Part shown: positions 1-10,139 of the stretch, in pieces
Layout: each line of letters opens with the position of its first letter
Numbering within the stretch: the first letter of the stretch is position 1
Assembly (NCBI GenBank): GCA_031763025.1
Contig: JASSKH010000006.1
Coordinates: 12,955,979-13,019,978 of the forward strand
From: Macrocystis pyrifera
Lineage: Eukaryota > Sar > Phaeophyceae > Laminariales > Laminariaceae
DNA: 64,000 nt
Direction: 5' to 3'
Made by a program: the position numbers and the translations under genes
The notes under the pieces: model-generated
What the model was told of the DNA's origin: nothing
The model's database searches: none
The model's input: the letters and a program-made list of their open reading frames with translations, nothing else

Positions 1-252
1 CACCGGGCAGGGGGACGGGATGCGTTGGTTGACAGACCACGGGGAGTTGCATGAACAGGCGTGTTTTAGGGCGGAGGGAGGTACACACGTAAGGCTAGAT
101 GGTATCGCGGTTTCCCCCCAATTTTTCGCCGCCTCTGTCAGATGCTCTATCAGATGTTGCATCCGTTGCTGCATCTGGTGACAAAAAAAAACAAACACAC
201 ACTTACGCACGCACAGAAGGTATTTCCGACCGGTAGCAGAAGAGATCATGGA

Positions 253-300
<48 letters not shown>

Positions 301-420
301 GCATGTTGATACGCCACAGGGAGTTGCACGCAAGGCGTGTTGACGACGGTGTGAGGGGAGAGAGAACGCATGTCGGCAAGCCACAGGGAGTTGCATGAAA
401 GGCGTATTTGGGGCGGAGGT
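1..420 (+). repeat. Dispersed GGGAGTTGCATGAA repeat with a 46-base G run
   Basis: Three related copies of a short unit containing GGGAGTTGCATGAA or a close variant, followed by GGCGTGTT or GGCGTATT, lie near 40, 315 and 385. A pure G homopolymer fills about 254-299. No coding exon is visible. The unit resembles the edges of the G-run-linked repeats seen elsewhere in the window. Confidence 0.6.
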
Positions 421-526
421 ACGCTTGATAGAATTGTTCTCGGGGCTGAGAACTGATTTCCTAGTCTACATAATTATTAGGTGTAGGACAGCAGTAATTT
501 TTTTACTACGAAAAAATAGGGCGGGG

Positions 527-632
527 GGGTGGGGACGTACTCATTTGTTGCTTGCCTTAAAGACATTTGACCATTGACCGCGCATCCCTTTCGAGACGGA
601 GCGAGGGGGGGGGGGGGGGGGGGGGGGGGGGG
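527..632 (+). repeat. G-run-linked repeat (copy 1 of 2)
   Basis: A roughly 75-base segment that includes ACTCATTTGTTGCTTGCC and CCATTGACC, and ends in CCCTTTCGAGACGGAG, is flanked by G-runs. The downstream run is about 28 G. A near-identical copy, also joined to a long G-run, lies at 22014-22112. Confidence 0.65.
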
Positions 633-699
633 AATAATACGAAACATTAAATGTTGACCAGAATTTCCTTATCACCGGACTGACTACGAGAGCGTTCCG

Positions 700-932
700 G
701 ACGAGGAGGCAAAGCGGCGATTCCAAGCTATGTTGTCGGCGACGCCATGTACCTGAGCGAGGTCACGCGCTACGACATCTCGTACGCAGCGAACCAAATG
801 ACCAAGGCAATGTCCAAACCATCAAAGGTGCTTGTTGGGAGCGGCCAAGCTTTTACGTCGGTGCCTAACCAGGGCGGTGAATTTCAACATCACTTACAAC
901 CAAGGAGGGTTCAGGCCCAAACGTTCGATTGA
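700..932 (+). pseudogene. Ty1/copia polyprotein remnant, RT-RNase H region
   Basis: The translation contains MYLSEVTRYDISYAANQM followed by KAMSKPSK, the conserved stretch around the end of reverse transcriptase and the start of RNase H in Ty1/copia elements. In intact elements it is followed by GAAKHLLRYLAGT; here the frame is lost after the GSGQ segment. Only about 230 bases survive and there are no LTRs. It faces a second, diverged copy of the same region on the opposite strand, so the two form an imperfect palindrome. Confidence 0.8.
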
Positions 933-1240
933 GCCTGAACCTTCCTTGCCTGCAAGTGAAGCCGGAATTCACCGTCCCGGCTAGGTACCGAAGTAGATGG
1001 TTGGCCGCTCCCAATAAGCACCTTTGGTGTGGGTTTGACATTGCCTTCGCCATTTGACTCACTACGTACGAGATGTCGTAGCGTGCCACCTCGCTCAGGT
1101 GCACGGCGCCGCCGACAACAGCTTGAAGTCGCGGCCTTACTCTTCTTCAGGAGACTCTCTTACGGCCTCATCAGGGAGAGTTCCTTGCCGTACCCCGGCG
1201 TCCCCAACAGCCTGTAGTCATGCACGCCGTACTTGACGAG
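865..1240 (-). pseudogene. Ty1/copia polyprotein remnant, inverted partner
   Basis: On the minus strand the translation reads MHLSEVARYDISYVVSQM, then GAANHLLRYLAGT, then a CRQGRFRL-type stretch. This is again the copia RT/RNase H junction. Further upstream on this strand are the residues DYRLLGTPGYGKELSL, which precede that motif in these elements. It is interrupted by stops and frameshifts and is non-functional. Overlapping and facing the 700-932 copy, it makes an inverted duplication. Confidence 0.8.
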
Positions 1241-1381
1241 CAGAAGCATAAGACAAAGACACCGTCTACTACTGTAGTACACACGACAACACGTATGTTA
1301 AGGCCGTGACAGGTTCCTTCGGTTCGACTCTGCAGCGGAAACTACAGCTCTGCTGAATCTACACAGGAGCCGGTACTTGTA

Positions 1382-1491
1382 CTATTACGGGGGTCCATAG
1401 TTAACGGGACCAATTTTGTTAGTAAAAATAGGCAAATATATAAGTTTTTACGTACACCATAGGTCCTGTTAACTATGGACCCCCGTAATAG
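1382..1491. mobile_element. Family A palindromic MITE
   Basis: A 110-base element starting CTATTACGGGGGTCC and ending in the reverse complement. Arms of about 30 bases surround an AT-rich centre with TTAGTAAAAATAGG. It has no coding capacity. It is one of about 14 copies in the window. Confidence 0.85.
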
Positions 1492-1597
1492 GTAGGAAGA
1501 AAGCGCTAACGCACCAAAAAAACAGTCGAGTTTCCGCTGCCTCGCGGGAATACATACATGCACTCGTACAATGCCAGAAAGTGCTCATATCACGAGG

Positions 1598-1705
1598 GGC
1601 CACAGTAAAATCAGAACCTACGAGGGACCCAGAAGGCAGGTATTCCCCTATTGTATACACACCATATTTGGCTCTGACTACTGTAACTTTTGCAGTATAC
1701 TCCCC
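1598..1705. mobile_element. Family H MITE-like repeat (degenerate)
   Basis: Contains AATCAGAACCTACGAGGGAC and later ACACCATATTTGGCTCTGA. The same ordered blocks recur at 4253, 14206, 21886, 25722 and 59828. The two ends are imperfect inverted repeats (ATCAGAACC against GGTTCTGA). Confidence 0.6.
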
Positions 1706-1859
1706 CGTAACAGAAGGCTGAGAACGTACCACTATTGAATAGTCGTGTCATACCTCGCGAAGCGTGAGAGATTGCTTGGTGTCCTTGCTTGCGGCTGCCG
1801 CCGTAAGAACTTCAAGCGCGGCGCCCTTGGCGGCCTTCATGTATCGTTCAAGTTCTGTC

Positions 1860-2260
1860 AGCGTCGAAGGGGATCGTGGAGGGAGGGAGGCAGGATGGAG
1901 TGGGAGACGGTGGGAAGCGGAGGGGATGACAAAGCGAGGGGGGGGAATAAGTCGATATGCAAGAAGGTAGCTCTGCCAAAGATGATCGTGGGCGGGTGGG
2001 GGTAGGGCGGACTAGGAGACAGTGGGGAGTAATGGCATGACAATGCGAGAGGTGGAAAAAAGGCGAAATGCCAGAGTATAGGTATTTCTAAAGATGATCG
2101 TGGGCAGGGAGGGGGCAGAATGAAGTGGCAGACCGTGAAAAGCGAAGGGAATGGAAATGCGAGCGGGTGGAAAGAGACGACACACGAAAAAAGGCGACAC
2201 AAAACAAAACGAGGCAGGATAAGATGTAGTGGCGTGAATGGGACTGGATGGAGTGTGGCA
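1860..2260 (+). repeat. Purine-rich minisatellite
   Basis: About three diverged copies of a unit near 115 bases, each with AAAGATGATCGTGGGC or a G/A-rich block with GAGAC and GGGAA motifs. A related G/A-rich patch follows at 2583-2680. The open frames across it on both strands arise from the biased composition and do not look like genes. Confidence 0.55.
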
Positions 2261-2929
2261 GGATTTGCCCGTGTGTGTGCTCTTTTTGCGTTCAACCGTT
2301 ATTTTTCCAGCCATCGACATTCCAGTAAATCCAGTGTCCGTCCTGATTCTTCGCCCTGGAGAGAAGCAAGCTTCCGATGTGGCCGGCATTATAATATCCA
2401 TTTGATGTACATATAAGAGTCCAAACGGTGACTACAATACCGAACAAAATGATAAGTGGCAACCGACTATTAATATGACGCAGAGCCAAATACACCACAA
2501 AACGCAGTAACGAGACCAGACAATGCAGTGCCAACGGGTGTAAGGGGGCGAGACGAAAACAGACTACACATTACGGGACGAAGTACATGAAGTGGCATGG
2601 AACGGGGTGGGGTGGGGTGGAGTGCGGTCGGGTAGGACGAGCGCGAAACGAAAGACGAATAAGAGGAAGAACCACGCACAACAATGCCATGGTTCAAGGG
2701 GGCGACGACATGAACGTGCTTTCGGTATTTTTGTTTTCAGGGAAAATGAAACGGCTACAAGCTGTAATAAATGGCGCTTTTAAACGCGCGGAGTTGATGA
2801 CCATTGTCCCAGTGGTCGATGAATGCTGATTGTGAAGCGGGAGCTACGTAGAGAACATGCCACATGCTGCTCGAGGACCGCCGGAACCTAAAGGTTACAC
2901 TTAAATGCTTCGGATAGCAGTGCGACTCT

Positions 2930-3120
2930 ATCTCCACTGCAACTCAGCTAAAAGCCCTCATGGCCTTGCACGCGGTCGTGATGTTCACCTTGCGCGTTCT
3001 CGCTTCAAAACGACGTCAACATCAACACCACGACCAACGCCAGCACCACCGCCCACCAACAATAACTACAACAAAGCAATCCCTGCGAGACAACGACACA
3101 CCAATCGCAATGCACGTAGT
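2930..3120 (-). repeat. Diverged duplicate of the MYB gene's last exon
   Basis: On the minus strand this stretch resembles the 3' part of the MYB gene's terminal exon: a GGCGGTGG-type run, then CGCAAGG, then CAAGGCCATGAGGGCTTTT. The matching order occurs at about 3205-3300. It appears to be a decayed tandem duplication of that exon tail; I see no intact frame. Confidence 0.35.
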
Positions 3121-3135
3121 CGGTCATCAGCACGA

Positions 3136-3445
3136 CTAGGATAGATGCGCACAGCTCACGAGTGGGCGCCACCTCCGGTTAGAGGGTCGATCGACCGACT
3201 CACCCAAAAGCCCCGTGGCCTTGCGCGCGGCCTTAGCGTTTGCCTTGCGCTTCTTCGCCGCCACCGCTGCCGCCGCCTCTGCCGCCGCCACAACCGACCT
3301 GGCGGCGTCCGCAGTCGCTTTGCCGACGCCGCCATCGCTGATATGTTCGTCCGGGGAATGTAGATCAAGCGGCCGCCCCGAGGCCCGCGTCGTGTCTGAG
3401 ACCTCACGGCTCAACCGGCGCACGTTTCTCCGCATGCAGGAGTAC
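3136..3445 (-). CDS. MYB gene, exon 4 (last detected)
   Basis: The acceptor is CCCGAAG, with G completing the Trp codon of R3. It encodes [15 protein letters not shown], the end of the R3 repeat and its following helix, then a stretch rich in alanine and lysine ending at TAG. Internal donor GTGAGT gives an alternative end at 3204. Confidence 0.8.
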
Positions 3446-5418
3446 CTTCGGGATGGAAGAAAATCGAGCGGGGGTTTCGGGTGGCGTAGGGGAAGGGAAA
3501 CAAAGGGAAACAAGGGGAGGGAGAGGGGGGGGGGGGGGGGGGGGGGGGTACTCAATATCATGCATGGCCGTAGTCGTATGAAGGGGGGGAGTGAAGGGGG
3601 GGGGGGGTGGGGGGGGTCCTCGTGTCATGCATGGCCATAGTCGTATGACTGTAGACCCTCGCATCGCTGCGATGCTGGGACGGAGCACGTCGGGTTTGCA
3701 CCGACGAGGGAGACATTGCTTGAGCCAAGCGCATAGGGGTCGTGAGGTTTTTGGGGGAAGCCGCATGAAGGGCAGGTTGCATCCTACTAAGAACAGCTTG
3801 TGGGGCCAGCCGCTTGTGTGATGGACTTGTAATGAATGACAGCTTCGACTCAATTGATTTGGTTTCTGGTGCGGGGGGTCATGACGCTCCGCATACATGG
3901 GAGTTTGCACGTAAAGCTGTTGCTCGATCGTCTCCAAAGAGGCATTGCCAGCAAGAGCGCGAGGAGTGATATACCCCAGGAGTTCGTACTGGCCCAAAGA
4001 AGGTTCGAGGTTATTGGGGGCCTGGTCGGGCGGACAGTCGTCCATTTCCCACGTGCAACAGGTGCGGAGAAAATACGTCACTCGCAGGAGACAGCTGCGG
4101 AGCAAAGACACTACGAAGGGGAGACAACAACAGTTCGCCTACATCTGGACGGAAACATAAGGACCATTTAGGTATACCATCGTTTAACATGAATACGTAA
4201 AAGACCCTTACTTTTCGCGCCAGAGCGGCCTTAAGTACCAGAACATACTACGGGGGGGCATACTAATCAGAACCAACGAGGGACCCGAAGTACTGTATAT
4301 TCCACCGGGTTTACAAGCATTTTTGCCCTGGTTACTACTTGATAACTACTATGCGCCCCCGTATTCCTGTAGTAGCCGGCGTTTCCTCCCCCGGGGTGCT
4401 GGTAGCCTGCTATTCCGCGTGGAACGTATACAACCTGCTGAGCAAGCAGTGCGTTGCTCACCAGAAGTTTTTGACCTGGTTGTCCGTCCTGCCCGGCAGG
4501 CGTTTCGCGATCTCCGACCAGCGGTTTCCGATCTCGGACCTCGCTTTGGTCATCGTAGCCTCCTCGGCTTTGGTCCATGCGCCCTTCTTGATGCTGGGGT
4601 CTGTTTCCAGGTTTAGTATGAAGAGCGAATGCGAGTACGAACTTTACAAGGCATCCAATAAATAGCGGACCCCTGCCGAACTATAAAACTGGCTAAGGCT
4701 GAAGCCGGGTTTCTACTAGATTTAAGAGGGATGTTGCGGCCGTCGAAATCCAAGACCGACCGAGATCTCTGACAAGAACGAAACCAAGAGCTGACGATAG
4801 TAATATTACAAGTATGTGTAGTGCTCCATTTTCCACCTAACAACGGGCAGCGTTTGTTCCAACTACACCATCCACATACAAATACCCTAAAACGCGAGAT
4901 CCTTATTTGTTCGTAGGTGTCCTGTAATTTTTTACTGCAACCGCTCTCACCCAAATGATTATGCCAGCGCTCGCGGCACTGCTTGCCCGATCGCCCGAAA
5001 ATCGAAAATTCCGAGGCGAGGTACTCCTCGATGATGGCCCAGCTGCGCATTCCGTGGGTCTTAACGAGCGTCCGAATGGCCGAATCTTCCTCTGCGGTCC
5101 AAACGCGACGGCTAGAACAAAACAAAAACACGTGACGAGGGTAATGTGAAAAACAGCACGATGGGGTAGATGGGGGGTGGTTTTATATTTTTTTAAACGA
5201 AAAAAAAAACACCTCCTCAGCCTTGGTGAGATCGAGGATGTCATATCGTCGAAGCCCGTCTTTTGCGCGCTGCTGCGTGTGATATTTTCAATCGCAAACA
5301 TACATAGGCGGGTTTGATATGACCTGTTGAAGGATGTACTACTGTACCGGGCGGACTTTTTGCTTGTGCCAGATCCATCACAAGCAGGGTGGAATTTCTC
5401 GGCCGCGTCACCACAAGG
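3136..5418 (-). CDS. R2R3 MYB-type DNA-binding protein
   Basis: Four exons on the minus strand join in phase: 5418-5348, 5111-4951, 4600-4462 and 3445-3136, giving about 226 residues. The first is the least certain and the true start may lie further upstream. The product has two consecutive MYB/SANT repeats. R2 runs from RVWTAEEDS to [16 protein letters not shown]3 from GAWTKAEE through [20 protein letters not shown] to the junction NFWYSCMRR. The tryptophans and the CRERWHNHL signature are diagnostic of the MYB R2/R3 class that binds DNA in the nucleus. R2 has an expanded loop ([12 protein letters not shown]) before the recognition helix. The tail is Ala/Lys-rich. A good donor (GTGAGT) inside the last exon would end it at 3204 and lead to a further exon. 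If that donor is not used, translation stops at 3136. Confidence 0.88.
3545..3800 (+). repeat. Family E repeat with G-run
   Basis: A G-run is followed by TCATGCATGGCCATAGTCGT, then a GTAGACCCTCGCATCG-type block, then CACGTCGGGTTTGC, and ends near GGTTGCATCCTACTAAGAAC. The same order of blocks occurs at 37190-37400 (inverted), 62215-62365 and 63800-64000. Confidence 0.75.
4144..4230. mobile_element. Family D MITE
   Basis: Starts TCTGGACGGAAACATAAGGACC and ends with an imperfect inverted copy reaching CCAGAGCGG. It is part of a family whose termini resemble CTCTGTCCGTAAATATAAGGACC. No coding capacity. Confidence 0.55.
4251..4368. mobile_element. Family H MITE-like repeat
   Basis: TACGGGGGGGCATACTAATC and AGAACCAACGAGGGACCC mark one end and CTACTATGCGCCCCCGTA the other. 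The ends are inverted. It sits in the intron after MYB exon 3. Confidence 0.6.
4462..4600 (-). CDS. MYB gene, exon 3 (R3 repeat)
   Basis: The acceptor is GGAAACAG and the donor TTCTG/GTGAGC; phases match both neighbours. It encodes most of R3, including [10 protein letters not shown] and [18 protein letters not shown]. Confidence 0.9.
4951..5111 (-). CDS. MYB gene, exon 2 (R2 repeat)
   Basis: The acceptor TTTTGTTCTAG has a strong pyrimidine tract; the donor is TTGG/GTGAGA. It encodes R2, [20 protein letters not shown] to [12 protein letters not shown]. Confidence 0.92.
5348..5418 (-). CDS. MYB gene, candidate upstream exon
   Basis: An open 71-base stretch ending at donor CCCG/GTACAG, in phase with exon 2, which would give SKKSARRRVW across the junction. 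The acceptor (GTGCAG) is weaker. A family C repeat starts just beyond it. Confidence 0.5.
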
Positions 5419-5427
5419 CTGCACAGC

Positions 5428-5690
5428 TCGGACAGATCATCCGCACTTCATCAGTTCCCACAGTTCATGATCTAGATCTTTCAGGGCAGATGTATTCCTG
5501 ATATATTATTATCTACTGTAGCTCACGTTGGCCACTGGGAGCTGTGTAATGATCTGCATCATCTATCTACCACAGGTTTCCTGGTTTGGATCTATCTGCC
5601 CTATAAGGCAGATCCTGCACACCGTCTCACAGCGACAGGTGAGGAACTAGATCATCTACTGTAGATCACCGTGTGTCCGAGGTGGGCTAG
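5428..5690 (+). repeat. Family C GATC-rich palindromic repeat
   Basis: About 260 bases with many GATC and AGATCATCTACTGTAGATC-type palindromes, ending GTGTCCGAGGTG. Copies lie at 15306, 28597, 28890, 40385, 52795 and 55390, with fragments at 5995, 22709 and 36190. Here it lies immediately upstream of the MYB candidate exon. Confidence 0.7.
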
Positions 5691-5737
5691 GCTTACCAAA
5701 GCGAGTAGCTAACTGTACACGGCCGCCTTGAAAACAG

Positions 5738-5818
5738 ATCACTCTGGACGCGAATATAAGGACCAATAAGACATCAGTATGCGGACCAAGCGGCCCTAAT
5801 ATTGACGGACAGAGTGAT
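5738..5818. mobile_element. Family D MITE
   Basis: CTCTGGACGCGAATATAAGG at the left end pairs with GGCCCTAATATTGACGGACAGAG at the right end. About 75 bases in all, with no coding capacity. Confidence 0.7.
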
Positions 5819-6410
5819 ATAGGGCACAAGCCTTGTCAGGGCATGCCTTATTGTTGAGCTCGGTGAAGCCGGAGATCCTGAAATAAACTTGAAGGCCGAG
5901 ACCCGCGCTGTCCGACCGAAAAAATCCGGGGGAGTACGTCTTTGACCAGCGAGAAAAACACAGTTGACGGCAATTACTAGCATCCGCACGCCGGACAGCT
6001 CATCGATCTCCGCTCAATGATCTAGGTCCAGATCTTTCGGGACCGTCTAGATATTAATACCCTAGGAACTCTAAACTGTCATTCATTTCCGAACAGAGTG
6101 GTCATACTCGTGTGTACGAGTACGTACTGCAGCACGTACTGGACAGAGCGATTAATCTGTTCTGGTGTAACACCTTCTGTGTGCTCCTAATACTACTATT
6201 GATAGTTTTTACTCGTACAGTATTACGTTATACCGGGTATGTCTGAGCACAAAAGGCAACTGTTCAGTTTCTGGAGCCTTCATAGCGATGAGTGATACCG
6301 CAACTGCTGCATTTTTACCATGCGTCCACCCCAGGTTAATATTGCCGCCGGTTATATATATATATATGATGCAGCAGCAGTTTTTTCGCCGTATCGCCAG
6401 CAGCAATGTG

Positions 6411-8090
6411 GCAATTGTTCGTTTATAGAGGTCAAACCACAGAGCTACTCATTCAGCGCGTTTGATGTATAACGGTTGAACACTTCTGAGCTACTCAGTC
6501 AGCGCTGACCGAGTAACTCAGTGGTTCAACTTCCATAAAATGGACAAAAACAACACTTTGGGCTCGATACGGTCTCCCGCCGATAGCATCCTCCGGGGTT
6601 GATCAAGTCCCTAATCAGCGCCTGTTTGTTCCTGTATAAGGTACTCCCTCCCCCACAAGTCATGCGTTCTTTTATCTGCAGCGGTTCTCTCCACTTTCGA
6701 CCCTCTGGAGGCGTTTCCTAACATCCTCCCACGGGCATTGGAACGGAAGGGATGGAATATTATTTGCGTGGTTATCTGCTGCTGATTGGTTCTGAATCAT
6801 TTTCGAACAGGACAGGTTGCAAGCGTTTCTACCCTGTCCGTTTTTTGGTAAAGAGGCAGAAGTGAAAAATCAGTAGTCCTTGATCCGGAGGACCGAACGG
6901 CCCACTTGGAACGACATTTGCAGCAGTTTAACGTACAGCAGTTTAACGGTGTTGCAACAATTGCCGGGAGGCCCACGAGGGTGTGGGGCAAAACGAGATG
7001 GCATGGGAGTACGCGATGGAGCACATGTAGACGCCACAGGTCTCGCCTGTGGTAGGCGCCAGGCGACATGGCCATCATGGCCATGGCCTGACCAGGAGGG
7101 TCTCACGAGGGAAAAAAATGGGTGGCGAACGAGGCCCTGGCAATATTTTTCTAGCAAAAGCGCTTAACCGGTGTTCACTGAAACTCCAGGAGTTCACGTC
7201 GCGCCGCGCCGCCGACATTCGAACTTCTAGAGTTGTCCCGAGGGTGACATTTGGATGACTAGCACTGCCTGCTCTGAGGTTTTTAAGGCGCTCTACTTGC
7301 TTGTGAAGCTACCTTGTGTGCCAGGAGCACTCGCTGCCTCCGTCCCCTGTCCTAGAGTCCCGCCACAGGGTCTAACGGCAAAAATATCCATGTTCGGCTT
7401 GTTCCAGGGTCGGCTGCCGGGAATTTTGATCGGACACACACCTCGAAAAACAGCACGGAATCGAACGAACGACCACGAATAATATCGTTCCATTCCAGCC
7501 AAGCTAAATCGGTCGAATGATGAAAAGACACGCCCTGATCGATCGACTTTTTTTGTCGTGGGTATCTCCACTCGTTTTGCTCTCTTCTACCCGGGGAAGA
7601 AAAAGCCAACAAATGACTCCTGCAGGAATAGAACAACGAACTAGTGCTGTATATTGTTCGTAATATCAGGGACTGAGTACTAAGCTTCTCAGTGAGCGAG
7701 CTCAATTGTGAGTCCGAAACATAATGAACAACGATGTTCGGGGTTGGATTCCTGCCAAAGTCGTTTTCCTGTTTTTCCTCCCCGGGTATGAAGGGAAAAC
7801 AAGTGGAGGGAACCACGGTAAAAATAACGCTCGATCAAACGGTCGAAAGTGGTGAGAACCACTTCAGATGAAAGAACGCACGACTTGTGCCGGAGGGGGT
7901 ACCATATACAGGAACAAACGGGCGCTGATTAGGGACTTGATCAACTCCGGAGGATGCCATTGGCGGGAGGCCGTATCGAGCCCAAAAGGTACTTATTTTG
8001 TTTGTTTCGTAAAGGATCAACCAGTGAGCTACTCAGTGCTGGCTGAGTAGCCTAGTGGTTTAACCTTCGATAAACGAACAGCAATACGAC
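6411..8090. mobile_element. Foldback-type element with ~250-300 base inverted arms
   Basis: The left arm (about 6411-6707) and right arm (about 7838-8090) are imperfect inverted repeats. Shared blocks include TCGTTTAT, GAGCTACTCAGT, GGGACTTGATCAA, the AGGAACAAACGGGCGCTGAT block and GGTCGAAAGTGG. The ~1.1 kb between them contains no convincing gene; its ORFs of 60-154 codons lack family features. The overall size (~1.7 kb) resembles the inverted structure at 46018-47712, but the sequences differ. A non-autonomous foldback transposon is the likeliest identity. Confidence 0.65.
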
Positions 8091-8245
8091 TGACTGCTGT
8101 TTTACGGCGAGCATGGTGCATGGTAGCATACCATAACGCCTGTCGAAACACGAACGTAGTCTTCGAATTGCGAGAACACCGCAGCCTATCCTCTGGTAAA
8201 AAAGACGTTGTACAACTACCTGGTATAATAGAATATACCAGGTAC

Positions 8246-8431
8246 AGTAGTAGTGGTCCCTCTATAGTACCGGTTGCCCGCTATAGTGCCTGTGCAATCG
8301 CTAGACACCGGCGGGATTAACCAAGTGTGGGAGTGTGCGGAGTAATTAGTGCCGGTTGGCGCTATATATGGTGCCGGTATTGTTGGCCGGCGAACACCGG
8401 CACTGACGTGACGCATAGAGGGACCACTACT
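8246..8431. mobile_element. MITE with AGTAGTGGTCCCTCTAT ends
   Basis: AGTAGTGGTCCCTCTATAG at the left is matched by ATAGAGGGACCACTACT at the right. Internal GGCACTATA and CCGGCACT blocks recur in the composite element at 60763-61845. About 186 bases, non-coding. Confidence 0.7.
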
Positions 8432-8705
8432 GCAAGTATCCTGCAGGGAGGAAAGTTTACCACTTTTTCGACACCGCTGCTGTGGTTGAGGGCCACTGTC
8501 TGTGTACGATACCAGCCAAATCCAATCAGACCCAATCAACCAACCATCGGTGGCATGACAAGTAGTCCATTGGTCTCAAACCTCGTACAGTGCTCCAACC
8601 ATAGTGTCGAATAGGTAGTGAATTCCTTATGCGTGCAGAAGCAATCATACATCATACTGCCTGTAGGATTTTATCCAGATCACAAGCCTCCACGTCCACA
8701 CTACA

Positions 8706-8790
8706 CCTACATCTGGACGGAAATGTAAGGACCGTTGGTGTATGAATATCATTACATGATGGTCCTAATATTTCTGTCATAATGGAATAC
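8706..8790. mobile_element. Family D MITE
   Basis: CTGGACGGAAATGTAAGGACC on the left is inverted as GGTCCTAATATTTCTGTCA on the right. Confidence 0.7.
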
Positions 8791-8877
8791 TGCTGTTGTC
8801 TGTTTCGTACTCGTTCCGCTTTCCTCGTACCACAACATTTTGTCGAGACTGCGAAAAAACAAAACGATCCGAGCGCA

Positions 8878-8966
8878 TACCATTCTGGCCGGAAATATAA
8901 TATTTTTTTTATATTTAGAGCAGACTACAAACGGTTATTATTTTTCCGTCCAAAGTGGCAGAGGCA
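8878..8966. mobile_element. Family D MITE
   Basis: CCATTCTGGCCGGAAATATA and TATTTTTCCGTCCAAAGTGG form inverted ends around an AT-rich core. Confidence 0.65.
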
Positions 8967-9659
8967 AAGGTGTACAGCAGTACAGGAGTACACAGCAGCA
9001 GCAGTACCTTGTACCAACTGTTGTGTATAGGGAAAAGTCGCGTTGGCTACGATCGGGGGCCTCTGAGACGCAGCTGGATGGGGTATCATACTACAGCAGT
9101 GGGTGCGCCACGAAGGTTTGTCCTATCTACTTGAGCATCTGATACTGGTATCTTCCCTAGCCACGCAGGAGGTTGGGCATGACAGAGATCAGCGAGCATT
9201 CAGTCGCACGAGGTATACACTCTTGTCTTGTCACGAGAAGGAGGACCGAAAAAAAAGGCTACCGGTGTGTCCGAGTGTCTGAGTATCTATATGAAGATGC
9301 AAAACTGCAAACAAAACTTCCAGTACTATTTACTACTGCATACTCACATCACAACTCAACAACCACTCTTGTGCTGTACGTAGGATACACAAACCTATTA
9401 TTAATAACCACTGCTGCTGCTGCTGCTGTACACTGCTGCTGTTCGAGTACTACTGCACTGCATCGGTATATAAACAAGCTCGACAGCAGCTCTTACAAGC
9501 GATCTCCCATAACACCACATCAACACCCCGAGCTGAAGCAGCACGCATGTTAGTCGATGGCATAGGTGTATGTGTGCGCGCTCTCTTTCTCTTCAAACCC
9601 CATGTCGCTTTCGCAACAAATATATACACCTTCCCACACCTTTCGCTGCTGTGACTCTG

Positions 9660-10058
9660 CCTTTTGACTTCGCTGTCCATGACAGATCTCGACAGGGTAT
9701 TGGGCCCACGGTTCCGAGCGTCCCCAGAGGCTTGCTTCTGTCCAGCGCCAGCCGCCGGGGCCACCTTTGCCCGAGGAGTGTCTTCAGTAGACGCTGGCTC
9801 GTCAGAAGGTGACTCCTCTCCTTCATCGTCAGCAGCTTGGACCGCCGCCGGTGCCGCCGCTGCTGCTGTCGCTGCTACCGCTGCTCCTGATGGCACGGAT
9901 GCCGATGCTGTTGCTGTGGAGGCAGCCTCAGGAGGAACAACGGACCCGGGAGCATCGTCAAAATCTGGAAACTGCTGCTTGACCATCGGCGCCCGCATGA
10001 ATGAGGCAGCGCCTTCCTCGCCAGCTTCGACGCGAGGGCCTATGGTTGTGTCACTCAT
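9660..10058 (-). CDS. First exon of an alanine-rich acidic protein
   Basis: The frame opens at ATG (10058-10056) with MSDTTIGPRVEAGEEG, followed by FPDFDDAPG and a long Ala/Thr/Glu/Pro-rich low-complexity stretch (DDEGEESPSDEPASTEDT), then a basic part near SRSVMDSEVKR. Codon use is GC-rich like the other real exons. The sequence before the ATG is pyrimidine-rich, as expected of a leader. Beyond about 9690 the composition changes; candidate donors are GAAAG/GTGTGG and GGAAG/GTGTAT. The frame stays open to 9450, so a single-exon gene of about 202 residues is also possible. I recognise no family and found no convincing downstream exon. Confidence 0.55.
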
Positions 10059-10139
10059 TACTGCTTGAGCTCCGCTGCTGAGCACGTGCTGTGTTCGAAG
10101 AGGAAACGTCTTAGGTCGAAGAGGAAGCAAGGCAGTGAT

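Noticed and set aside
1858..2401. Overlapping ORFs of 129-145 codons on the minus strand
   Set aside because: They arise from the purine-rich minisatellite and lack splice sites or family motifs.
3215..3640. 141-codon plus-strand Ala-rich ORF
   Set aside because: It is antisense to the MYB gene's last exon, which fits the MYB reading exactly.
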